From Bryobacterales bacterium (GTDB lineage: Bacteria; Acidobacteriota; Terriglobia; Bryobacterales; Bryobacteraceae): 8,595 nt of DNA. Below the pieces are notes generated by a model, which was given only the letters and a program-made list of their open reading frames with translations, was not told the origin of the DNA and made no database searches. Shown piece by piece: positions 1 through 5,912 of this stretch. The number at the start of each line of letters is the position of its first letter. Position 1 is the stretch's first letter. The translations under genes and the position numbers were made by a program. The stretch spans positions 1 to 8,595 of the forward strand of contig PKYZ01000580.1 in assembly GCA_003132865.1 (NCBI GenBank), in the 5' to 3' direction.

Positions 1-446
1 CGCGCCAGCAGCTTGCGGCCCAGGTCGGCGTGCGCGATTTCGCGTCCGCGGAATTGCACTACGGCCTTAACCCGGTTGCCCTCCTGCAGAAAACGGATGG
101 CGTGGTTCTTCTTGAAATCGTAATCGTGGTCGTCGGTATTGGGCCGGAACTTGAGTTCCTTCACCTGCACGACGTGCTGCTTCTTCTTGGCCTCGTGCTG
201 CTTCTTCTTTTGCTCGTATTGATAGTGGCCGTAGTCGACTGCCTTGGCGACGGGCGGCACGGCGGTCGGCGACACGATGACCAAATCGAGCCCCAATTCC
301 TGCGCTCTGCGCAGGGCGGCCGCGGTCGGCATTATCTCGGCGGTGCCATCCGGGAAGACCGCGCGCACTTCGCGAGCACGGATCGACTCGTTCACGTTTT
401 CTCTACGGGCTGGCCTGCGAGGGGGTAAGTTTCTGCCTGGAGCCAT
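1..446 (-). CDS. infC: Translation initiation factor IF-3 (partial, C-terminus beyond left edge)
   Basis: IF-3 binds the 30S subunit, keeps it apart from 50S and checks initiator tRNA and start-codon pairing. The visible 148 residues cover the N-terminal domain (NESIRAREVRAVF near residue 19, then GLDLVIVSPTAVPPV and VDYGHYQYEQ), the lysine-rich linker with KKKQH twice, and the start of the C-terminal domain (KELKFRPNTDDHDYDFK, FLQEGNRVKAVVQFRGREIAH). The family is usually about 170-200 residues, so the last few tens are missing. The start is the ATG at 446-444; an in-frame TAA lies 24 nt upstream, with an ATA codon between. No clear Shine-Dalgarno is visible. The N-domain is somewhat diverged: PPVAKAVDYG stands where many bacteria have PPVCRIMDYG. 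The upstream neighbour is a divergent TPR gene rather than thrS. Family assignment is secure; orthologue versus second copy is open. Confidence 0.94.
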   Translation of the reverse strand, partial: MAPGRNLPPRRPARRENVNESIRAREVRAVFPDGTAEIMPTAAALRRAQELGLDLVIVSPTAVPPVAKAVDYGHYQYEQKKKQHEAKKKQHVVQVKELKFRPNTDDHDYDFKKNHAIRFLQEGNRVKAVVQFRGREIAHADLGRKLLA

Positions 447-680
447 GTATGCTATTGAGCGGCTGGTTTAGGATTTGCCGCGGACACGATGCGGGACATG
501 CCACGCCTTCGCGCGCCGGACGGCCGGATGAAATCGTGGATGGAGGTTAAGACCAATCGAAATTCGCTGTCTTAAAATAGTGTACTTCGAAATGGGGACG
601 ATTGTCCAGTTTTTGTGGGGCAGCGTCACGCGCTGCCTGCGCCTGGCCTCCGGGCCGCCCAAAAATGAACCGAACCTTGC
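447..680. other. Divergent intergenic region between infC and the TolB-like/TPR gene
   Basis: About 230 bases separate two genes reading away from each other, so both promoters should lie here. A TAAAAT hexamer at 573-578 could be a plus-strand -10 element, but no good -35 stands at the right distance. No RNA gene, terminator or conserved small ORF is recognisable. Reading frames that cross this stretch have arginine-rich compositions typical of shadow frames. Confidence 0.4.
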
Positions 681-2620
681 ATGCACCGGTATCATCCAAT
701 TAAGGCTGTGCCCGCCTCTGCACGGGAACAATTCGGGACGATTGCCAGCCTTAATGGCGCGGCGAAACCGTCGCCGGAGGCTGTCCGCGCGCAGTTGGAC
801 AAAATCCTCGCCAGCCGCGCATTTGCGGGAGCCGAACGGCCGGGCCGGTTCCTGCGCTTCATCGTCGAGCAAGCGCTCGTTGGGAATCAACTCCAAGGAA
901 ACACTGCTCGGCGTCGAGGTTTTCGGCCGCAACCCGGCGTATGACCCACGCCTGGATGGCGTGGTGCGCGTGGAAGCTGTCAAACTGCGGTCGCGCCTGA
1001 AGGACTATTACGAAACGGAGGGAGCCGCCGACCCCGTCCGGATCGATCTGCCGAAGGGCGGGTATCTGCCCTGCTTTCGAAGCGCTGCCAGGTCGGCCGG
1101 TTGAAACCCTTGCGCCGCCGCCGCGCCGTGTTTGGTGGATGGATTGGCGGGTGATTGCTCCGCTTCTGGCGCTGGTCGTGCTGATCGCCGCTTACCTGCT
1201 GGCCCGCAGATCGCATCCCCGGCCCGCAGCCCCGGATTCGTCCTCCATCGCCGTGCTTCCCTTTGTGAACCTGAGTTCCGATAAGGAAAACGAGTACTTC
1301 AGCGACGGCCTGGCCGACGACCTGATCAACGCCCTCACCAAAGTCCGCGGATTGCGCGTGGTCGCGCGCGGGTCCGCCTTTCAATTCAAGGGAAAGAACC
1401 CCGACATCCGCGCGGTGGGCCGACAGCTCAACGTGGCCACCGTACTGGAAGGGAGCGTGCAAAGATCCGGCGACCGTCTGCGCATCACGGCGCAACTGAG
1501 CAGCGTGGCCGACGGCTACCACGTGTGGTCGGAACGCTACGACCGGCGGCTCGCGGACGTCTTCGCCGTGCAGGACGAGATTTCGCGCGCGATCGTCAGT
1601 GCGCTGGAAGTTCGGGTAGCCGGCGATCCGGGCCGGTTGGTGCAATCTTCGACCCAGCATCTGGAGGCCTATAACCTCTATCTGCAAGGGCGGTTCCACC
1701 TGAATAAGTGGCGGCCGGAAGGCGCCCGCAAGGGCATCGAGTACTTCGCGCAAGCCATCGGCAAGGACCCTGGCTACGCACCGGCTTACACCGGCATGGC
1801 GGACTGTTACACATGGCTGGGAGTGTTTGGCTGGTCCGCGGCACAGCAGGCCATGCCGCAAGCGCGCCAGGCCGCCAACCGCGCGCTACAACTGGATGAA
1901 ACGCTGGCCGCCGCGCATGTTTCGCTGGGGTACGTTAAAGCCCTCTACGACTGGGATTGGCCGGGCGCCGAGCGGGAATTCAAACGCGCTTTGGAACTGA
2001 GCCCCGGCGACGCCGACGCCCATTTCGCGTACAGCGTGGCGTATCTCACTCCACTGGTACGTTTGGACGAGGCGCTGGCGGAAATCCAACGCGCGCTGGC
2101 CCTCGATCCGCTCTCGCCATACAAGATTACGGGGGCCGGGATGATCTATAGCGACCGGCGCGAATATGATCGGGCCGTGGAGCAGTACCGCAAGGCCATC
2201 GAGCTGGATCCCTCTTTCTACCACGCTTACGATGAGATGCTGGCTGTCGAAATCGTGAGAGGCCGGCCCGCGGCGGTGGACGCGGTCATGCAGGCGATGC
2301 GCGCGGCTTTCCCGAATGTGGACGACAGTGCCGCCCGCGCGCATCTTGCCGCGCAACAGGGAAAGCCAGCCGAAGCCCGCGCGTTAATTGAGCATTGGAT
2401 TGAGGAGTGTATCCGCACCGAGAGGCCGGGAAAGGCTTGCTACGCCGCCCAGATTTACGCCTGCACCGGGGAAAAGGATTTGGCATTTGAATGGCTCAAC
2501 AAGGCGTACGAGGAGCGTAATCCGCTCCTCGTGTATGCCAAGGTGATGCCCTACTACGACAACCTGCGCTCCGACCCGCGGTTCACCTCGCTGCTCAAGC
2601 GCCTCGGCCTGGGTAATTGA
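681..2620 (+). pseudogene. TolB-like/TPR membrane protein, frameshifted twice in its N-terminal part
   Basis: Three successive frames join into one protein of about 645 residues. Segment one (681-893) encodes SPEAVRAQLDKILASRAF and ends in VGNQL. Segment two (895-1077) opens with KETLLGVEVFGR and ends in KGGYLPCF. Segment three (1079-2617) opens with EALPGRPVE and runs to the end. Dropping one C at 893/894 and c1078 restores continuous sequence, and the junction GNQL-KETLLGVEVF matches the family pattern. The N-terminal 130 residues form a module I know from many acidobacterial TPR proteins, possibly DNA-binding, but I cannot name it. Then come a Pro-rich linker, one membrane helix (about residues 155-172), a TolB-like domain and TPRs. 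The ATG at 681 is the first in frame but lacks a clear ribosome binding site. It may be a true pseudogene, a sequencing artefact, or a gene expressed only from its C-terminal part. Confidence 0.78.
1139..2620 (+). CDS. Open C-terminal part: membrane-anchored TolB-like domain plus TPR repeats
   Basis: This 493-codon frame is uninterrupted and could be translated alone from the ATG at 1139, although no good ribosome binding site precedes it. Residues about 3-21 form one membrane helix (IAPLLALVVLIAAYLL). Residues about 36-165 match the TolB-like N-terminal domain of COG5616-type proteins: SSIAVLPFVNLSSDKENEYF, DGLADDLINALTKV, VATVLEGSVQRSG, GYHVWSERYDRRLADVFAVQ. From about residue 180 follow several TPR units (YLQGRFHLNKW, GYAPAYTGMADCYTWLG, AYSVAYLTPLVRLDEAL, YDRAVEQYRKAIELDPSFYHAY), used for protein-protein contacts. 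In intact relatives the N-terminal module upstream (681-1138) belongs to the same polypeptide. The exact role is unknown; these proteins are lineage-expanded in Acidobacteria. It ends 19 bases before the convergent PEP-CTERM gene. Confidence 0.75.
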   Translation: MDWRVIAPLLALVVLIAAYLLARRSHPRPAAPDSSSIAVLPFVNLSSDKENEYFSDGLADDLINALTKVRGLRVVARGSAFQFKGKNPDIRAVGRQLNVATVLEGSVQRSGDRLRITAQLSSVADGYHVWSERYDRRLADVFAVQDEISRAIVSALEVRVAGDPGRLVQSSTQHLEAYNLYLQGRFHLNKWRPEGARKGIEYFAQAIGKDPGYAPAYTGMADCYTWLGVFGWSAAQQAMPQARQAANRALQLDETLAAAHVSLGYVKALYDWDWPGAEREFKRALELSPGDADAHFAYSVAYLTPLVRLDEALAEIQRALALDPLSPYKITGAGMIYSDRREYDRAVEQYRKAIELDPSFYHAYDEMLAVEIVRGRPAAVDAVMQAMRAAFPNVDDSAARAHLAAQQGKPAEARALIEHWIEECIRTERPGKACYAAQIYACTGEKDLAFEWLNKAYEERNPLLVYAKVMPYYDNLRSDPRFTSLLKRLGLGN

Positions 2621-2639
2621 ACCGCGGTCGACCGGCAGG

Positions 2640-3353
2640 TTAGGCCTTGCGAATGCGGCGGACCAGGAACAGCCCGCACATCGCGATACCCATCAGCGAA
2701 AAAGTCGCAGGCTCCGGTGTGCCGGGACCGATCGTCAGGTTAAGATCAACCGGTCCTTCCAGGGAGAACCACGAGGTACCGCTGTTCAGAATCCCACCAT
2801 TGCCAAAGGTTACAATGCCGGACATATCGTTGGAACTGGTCGCGCTAGCCAGCGTGTAGGGCCCACCGTAACCCGAGGGGTCCGTGCTATTTACGCATGG
2901 GTTTGCGCCGCCCACAAATGTGTAGCCGGGGTTCGTGGTGGTTTGTAACCCTCCCGTGGTGGCGCAGATGCCGTCGCCATCAAAACCGAAGATAGCGTAG
3001 AGTGTACTGGACAGGGTGATGGATGTAATGGTCGAACCGCTGTTGTTGACGATACCGATCAGATTGTCGTCACCGCCGCTGTCGTAGGAAGGGGCGGCGT
3101 TTGGGAATGTCGAGGTAATCGATCCGCCCGTGCCGAATGTGATCAAAACGTTACACCCGGTATTGTTCTCGACCGTGCCGGTGGCTTGGCTACCTGAGAT
3201 TTGGGTGTCCGCAATGTAGGTCGAGCTGACGCCCTCCCCACCCGAACTACCTGTATATGGAGCGGGGCAAACGCTGCCGGAAATGGTGCCGGCAAACATA
3301 GTGTTACTCGCAAGTGCCAGAAGCATCGCGCCTGGCAGCAATAAATTCTTCAT
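2640..3353 (-). CDS. PEP-CTERM sorting-domain secreted protein
   Basis: The predicted protein has 237 residues. An N-terminal signal peptide (MKNLLLPGAMLLALASNTMF, likely cut after A21) is followed by a Gly/Ser/Thr/Asn-rich beta-type body. The C-terminus is a textbook PEP-CTERM signal: PEPATF at about 213, a hydrophobic helix, then the basic tail RRIRKA. Such proteins are exported by Sec, then cut and sorted to the surface by an exosortase; no exosortase gene is in this window. The middle contains DDNLIGIVNNSGSTI and IFGFDGDGIC, a pattern recurring in acidobacterial PEP-CTERM proteins, and a few cysteines (C29 and three later) that could form disulfides. The ATG at 3353 is chosen because GGAGGG (minus strand, 3366-3361) sits 7 nt upstream; an upstream in-frame extension lacks such a site. 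Base composition is less GC-rich than its neighbours. The ligand or function is unknown. Confidence 0.9.
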   Translation of the reverse strand: MKNLLLPGAMLLALASNTMFAGTISGSVCPAPYTGSSGGEGVSSTYIADTQISGSQATGTVENNTGCNVLITFGTGGSITSTFPNAAPSYDSGGDDNLIGIVNNSGSTITSITLSSTLYAIFGFDGDGICATTGGLQTTTNPGYTFVGGANPCVNSTDPSGYGGPYTLASATSSNDMSGIVTFGNGGILNSGTSWFSLEGPVDLNLTIGPGTPEPATFSLMGIAMCGLFLVRRIRKA

Positions 3354-3360
3354 CTTCTTT

Positions 3361-3366
3361 CCCTCC
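3361..3366 (-). promoter_or_regulatory. Ribosome binding site of the PEP-CTERM gene
   Basis: GGAGGG on the minus strand, 7 nt before the ATG at 3353. It decides this start over an in-frame extension reaching 3425. Confidence 0.8.
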
Positions 3367-3557
3367 GTAGATTGGTGACAGTTACTATGAGACGAACACA
3401 GGCTTCGCTCCCCACCTGAGCTCAACCTACAATCCCGGTCCCTCTCTGCAAAACAATACGAGTATATCTCAGACGCACCGGTTCTTACCCCTTATTTTTC
3501 GCGTCTGGGGCCTGTATTGTACGATTTCTCATGATTCTCTGCTGGGCTCCAGAACTC
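3367..3557. other. Intergenic leader and possible promoter of the PEP-CTERM gene
   Basis: This AT-richer gap of about 190 bases lies between the TPR gene's final stop and the PEP-CTERM ribosome binding site. On the minus strand TATACT (3466-3461) could be a -10 element giving a leader of roughly 100 nt, but no convincing -35 box stands 16-18 nt upstream. A second weak candidate, TACAAT, lies about 50 nt further upstream. No strong terminator with a T-tract follows the TPR gene. I see no RNA gene here. Confidence 0.3.
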
Positions 3558-4109
3558 CTAGAACCAGTTGGGCTTGTGGACACAAGCTTCATCTTGCTTT
3601 CCCTGTGCGCGGCGCATTTCGACTAGATTGGCCAGTGTCGCCGACACAAAGGGATGATTTGGCCCCAGAGCGTTCTGGCGAATGGCCAATGCCCGCAAGT
3701 AGAGCGGCTCGGCCTTGTCGTATTGTCACTGGACGTGGTAAATGGCGGCCAGATCGTGCAGTGCCGTGGCCAACAGCGGATGATCGGCGCCCAAGGTCGC
3801 CTCCACCACCGCAGCCGAGCGCCGCGCCAGAGCCTCGCCTTCCGTGTAACGCCGGGCGTCGAAGTAGAGTTCAGCCAGACCGTTCAACGCCGGCGTCAGA
3901 TCCGGACTCTGCGCGCCGGATGTCTGTTCCACGATCGCCAGCGCCCGAAGGTACTGCGCCTCCGCACGGTAGAAGTATCCCTCGGTCCGGTTCTGTCTCG
4001 CATTTTTAATTAGTGTGATGGCCTCGCTTGCCTGCGTGTCCGGCAACTCGGCGCTCATTATGCTTAATGGGATTGAAGCCCACAGCAGTCCCAGCAGTCT
4101 TGCTCGCAT
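3558..4109 (-). pseudogene. Secreted kinesin-light-chain-like TPR protein with an in-frame TGA
   Basis: From the ATG at 4109, with AGGAGG (4119-4114) 4 nt upstream, the frame encodes a signal peptide (MRARLLGLLWASIPLSIMSA) and TPR units of the TPR_12/kinesin light chain type: YRAEAQYLRALAIVEQ, ALNGLAELYFDARRYTEGEA, TLGADHPLLATALHDLAAIY. Codon 128 (3728-3726) is TGA. The same frame continues beyond it with an equally good repeat, QYDKAEPLYLRALAIRQNAL then GPNHPFVSATLANLVEMRRA, ending at TAG 3560-3558. Relatives usually have Gly at this turn (YHVQGQYDKAE), so one GGA-to-TGA change explains the break. The product is 127 residues if translation stops, 183 if restored. No frameshift is needed. The role is probably protein-protein interaction in the periplasm or at the surface; no partner is identifiable. 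Confidence 0.78.
3572..3587. repeat. Short dyad, 7-bp arms with a 2-bp centre
   Basis: GCTTGTG and CACAAGC flank the two bases at 3579-3580. It lies in the last codons of the TPR read-through frame, 11 bases before its TAG. It could be an operator-like site or the stem of a weak terminator, but there is no T-tract. It may be chance. Confidence 0.3.
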
Positions 4110-4169
4110 TTCCCCTCCTGATTGAGGGTGCGCTCCCAACGCGAGCCGGCACAAGTATTTAGGGGTAAC

Positions 4170-4193
4170 GTAACGGTTGCTGCAACCCGTTAC
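4170..4193. repeat. Inverted repeat (hairpin) upstream of the TPR gene
   Basis: GTAACGG (4170-4176) pairs with CCGTTAC (4187-4193), with a few more pairs possible inside around an unpaired C. The left arm is preceded by an extra GTAAC copy at 4165. It lies between the methyltransferase stop and the TPR ribosome binding site, so it could be part of a transcription terminator, an operator, or an RNA leader of the TPR gene. Confidence 0.5.
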
Positions 4194-4202
4194 CGGTGTG
4201 GG

Positions 4203-4232
4203 GCAGGTAGGCCGATTGTGAATCGGCCCTGC
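4203..4232 (-). terminator. Stem-loop just after the methyltransferase gene, possible terminator
   Basis: A perfect 7-bp GC-rich stem (GGCCGAT 4210-4216 with ATCGGCC 4222-4228, loop TGTGA) can be extended by GCAG/CTGC (4203-4206 with 4229-4232) past a short bulge. It starts 5 bases beyond the TAG of the minus-strand methyltransferase. No run of T follows, so a classic rho-independent terminator is not proven; T-poor stems are common in high-GC bacteria. Confidence 0.5.
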
Positions 4233-4237
4233 GCGCG

Positions 4238-4996
4238 CTATTTGATAATCAACCCCTGTCCGGTAGGCAGCGACAGGACCTCGGTGCACAGAGATGCGGC
4301 GGCCGAATCGATAGCCTCCGCCAAAGCATCGTTGCCGAAATATGCGTAATCGTCGAACAGCACCATGGCGCCAGGCGCCAGGCGCCCCCAAAAATATTCC
4401 AACGCGGCGCGTTCCGGGTAGGCGCAGTTCATGTCGATATGCAGGAACGCCACCCGGCCGACGCCCAGCGACGGCAACACGCCGGGCACCGCGCCCTGCA
4501 CGATCTCTACGTTCGGCCACTCGGCATAGTTTGCGCGCACGCCCTCCAGGTCCGTCACGTAAGCGCCTTTGGCGATGGCTTCCTCCGCCACGCGGCCGCG
4601 GCCCCCATCGATCTCTTCCCGCGAGTATTGCGAAAGAATCGGACCGCTGAATGTGTCGATCAGGTAAAAGCGTTTCCCGATTTTCGCCCAGTCGAGCCGT
4701 TGCATGATGGCGGAGCTGACGAACCCCGCATTCACCCCGCATTCGACGAAATCGCCAGGCACGCGAGCCGCGGCGCCGGCCGCCCACAAAGCCACGTGCA
4801 CGCGCCACTCCATGTGCGGATCGGCGCCGGCGCTGGCCTTCACGCCTCGCGCGTAAGCGGCCTTGAAAACGGGATCGTCCTCGAAGCGATGGTTATTCGC
4901 GGTGAAAAGGCTGTCGCGGGCATAGCAACGGCGCGCTCGCGTGTTGAACACCACGTATCCCGCGGATGCCAGCCGTTTTCGAATCCAATCTCTCAC
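4238..4996 (-). CDS. TylF/MycF-type SAM-dependent O-methyltransferase
   Basis: The predicted protein has 252 residues, normal for the family. These class I methyltransferases move a methyl group from S-adenosylmethionine to a sugar or natural-product hydroxyl, usually with a divalent metal. Visible features: SAM motif I GDFVECGVNAGF (about 81-92); YLIDTFSG (111-118), where the acid binds the SAM ribose; HIDMNCAYPERAALEYF (187-203); and PGAMVLFDDYAYFG (208-221). D188, D215 and D216 match the metal-binding acids known from MycF. The N-terminal 60 residues are less conserved. The start is GTG at 4996; an in-frame TGA lies 12 bases upstream with no ATG between, and the ribosome binding site is weak. 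A stem-loop follows its stop, and the next minus-strand gene is 128 bases away, so co-transcription is uncertain. The substrate is unknown; surface sugar modification is plausible. Confidence 0.87.
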   Translation of the reverse strand: MRDWIRKRLASAGYVVFNTRARRCYARDSLFTANNHRFEDDPVFKAAYARGVKASAGADPHMEWRVHVALWAAGAAARVPGDFVECGVNAGFVSSAIMQRLDWAKIGKRFYLIDTFSGPILSQYSREEIDGGRGRVAEEAIAKGAYVTDLEGVRANYAEWPNVEIVQGAVPGVLPSLGVGRVAFLHIDMNCAYPERAALEYFWGRLAPGAMVLFDDYAYFGNDALAEAIDSAAASLCTEVLSLPTGQGLIIK

Positions 4997-5067
4997 CGCA
5001 CTTTCGCTTCAATCCATGCGATCTGCCGCGACGGACAGCATATCACATCCCTGCCCAAGCCGCCCGA

Positions 5068-5387
5068 CGCCCCTGGGTCTACAACCCCACCACCCATTCG
5101 ACGGTCGCGCTGCCCGGCGCTGTGGCTGACCTCGGCCACCAATCCCAAGTACCAACAATCTTCTGCGAGTTATAATAGTTATAATTACAACGCGGACGGA
5201 ACTGTGGCCCGCAAGACAGATGCCAACGGCAATACGGAGTTGTACACCGCCGACCGCCGCGACGGGCTATATTCAGAGTGATGGAACGCCCCGGGCTGTA
5301 GGTCAATCCGGCACAGAAACCAACAACGGCCTCATCTGCCAGCACTGTGGCGCCACAGTCGCCGCAGCCGACGGAGGCATAGCATGA
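5068..5387 (+). pseudogene. RHS/YD-repeat protein, C-terminal remnant in three frames
   Basis: YD-repeat signatures are spread over three frames. Frame one, near 5074-5115, gives WVYNPTTHSTVALP. Frame two (about 5129-5260) gives TSATNPKYQQSS, YNYNADGTVARKTDANGN and a broken YT-D motif. Frame three (about 5262-5384) gives GYIQSDGTPRAVGQSGTETN, then LICQHCGATVAAADGG, ending at TGA 5385-5387. The order WVYNPTT, LTSATNP, YNADGTVARKTDANGN is that of one YD unit, so these belong to one ancestral gene. RHS proteins are large secreted or surface proteins with a repeat shell and a variable C-terminal tip; the tail here holds a C-x2-C pair. No start or long N-terminal part exists upstream, because the opposite-strand methyltransferase begins at 4996. 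This is a truncated, frameshifted relic. Its last codon overlaps the next gene by ATGA. Confidence 0.65.
5373..5377 (+). promoter_or_regulatory. Ribosome binding site of the small TonB-C-like gene
   Basis: GGAGG with 6 nt before ATG 5384-5386. It supports that ATG as the true start and lies inside the end of the RHS remnant, as expected for translational coupling. Confidence 0.7.
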
Positions 5388-5795
5388 TCGTGAAAGTTCT
5401 CGTGGCAGGCCTGTGTGCCACTCTCGCAAGATCCCTAAAGGCCCGCCAGCGCCTGCTCATGCCGACGTTTCTTGCGTCGAATCCCTCGCGCTGCCGACGG
5501 CGGCCATCTTTGCCGCTCGTGCTGCGGGCTCCGGTCGTGTCCGAGCCGCAGTTACGCTAGGTGCTGATGGCCAAGTGTCTAAGCTGGATCTGGATGGGGG
5601 TGACGCGTCGCTACAAGCCGACGTGGGGGCGGCGTTGGCCGTACCCGGTTCCACGCGCGCTGCGCTGGTCGGAAGGTGAGGTTCGAATTTGCCTTCGCGC
5701 CCATCGATCCCCCATCCGACAGCATCACTCCGCCTGCTGTGACTTTTGTTCCGCCGAACCGGTTTGAGTTAACGTTGTGTAAAACCGAATATTGA
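5384..5795 (+). pseudogene. Small secreted TonB-C-terminal-like protein, frameshifted twice
   Basis: The start is the ATG at 5384 with GGAGG 6 nt upstream. Segment one reads MIVKVLVAGLCATLARS, a signal peptide. Near 5431-5436 the frame moves, and segment two reads PKGPPAPAHADVSCVESLAL, then GSGRVRAAVTLGADGQVSKL and ASLQADVGAALAV. Near 5644 it moves again, and segment three reads RFHARCAGRKVRFEFAF, PPAVTFVPPNRFELTL and ends CKTEY with TGA 5793-5795. Each move fits loss of one base, the first within a CCC run. The restored protein is about 137 residues with a pattern like a TonB C-terminal domain (G-x-V-x-V-x-V-TLG-x-DG-x-V ... F-x-x-C-x-G-x-x-V-x-F-x-F) and a cysteine pair that could bridge. 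It has no TonB membrane anchor or proline arm. I recall similar small proteins beside RHS genes in Solibacter, but their function is unknown. Confidence 0.68.
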
Positions 5796-5840
5796 CTGAC
5801 ATGCCACCTCCTCCAGAGCGGTGCAAAGCCCAAGAAGTGA

Positions 5841-5912
5841 GACAACTATTCCACCACCACCCTGGATGGGCTGGGCCGCGCAGCCAGCGTCCAGACCGGT
5901 ACCGGGCGGCGC
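5841..5912 (+). pseudogene. Second RHS/YD-repeat scrap
   Basis: In one frame the bases encode NYSTTTLDGLGRAASVQTGT. The TTLDGLGR ... V-x-TG pattern is typical inside acidobacterial YD-repeat proteins. A TGA (5838-5840) precedes it in frame, and the frame degenerates into unrelated sequence and a TAG shortly after. It lies just downstream of the small TonB-C-like gene, so RHS pieces flank that gene on both sides. The piece is only about 24 codons, so the call rests on the short motif. Confidence 0.5.

Noticed and set aside
173..209. Direct repeat of a 16-base unit at 173-188 and 194-209
   Set aside because: It encodes KKKQH twice in the lysine-rich IF-3 linker, where such repetition is normal.
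980..1861. Minus-strand frame of about 290 codons
   Set aside because: It is antisense to the TolB-like/TPR gene, has no recognisable motif and shows His/Arg-rich shadow composition.
2625..2634. Perfect 10-bp palindrome CGGTCGACCG between the convergent genes
   Set aside because: It has no loop or T-tract for a terminator, and a 10-bp palindrome is expected by chance in GC-rich DNA.
3726..3728. TGA as selenocysteine or recoded glycine
   Set aside because: TPR turns carry Gly, not Cys, here; no selenocysteine element is visible, and the other genes use TGA as an ordinary stop, so a nonsense change is simpler.
4369..4387. Repeated GGCGCCA units
   Set aside because: They fall in the methyltransferase codons for RLAPGAM, a conserved region; coding explains them.
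4110..4808. N-terminal extension of the TPR frame over the methyltransferase
   Set aside because: The extension is arginine- and glycine-rich shadow sequence; a strong ribosome binding site and signal peptide mark the true start at 4109.
5171..5185. Two TATAAT hexamers 9 bases apart, resembling -10 promoter boxes
   Set aside because: They encode the YNSYN part of the YD repeat and have no matching -35 element; coding explains them.
4441..5281. Long plus-strand frame opposite the methyltransferase
   Set aside because: Most of it is antisense to a well-supported methyltransferase with all motifs; only the part after about 5129 carries real YD-repeat sequence.
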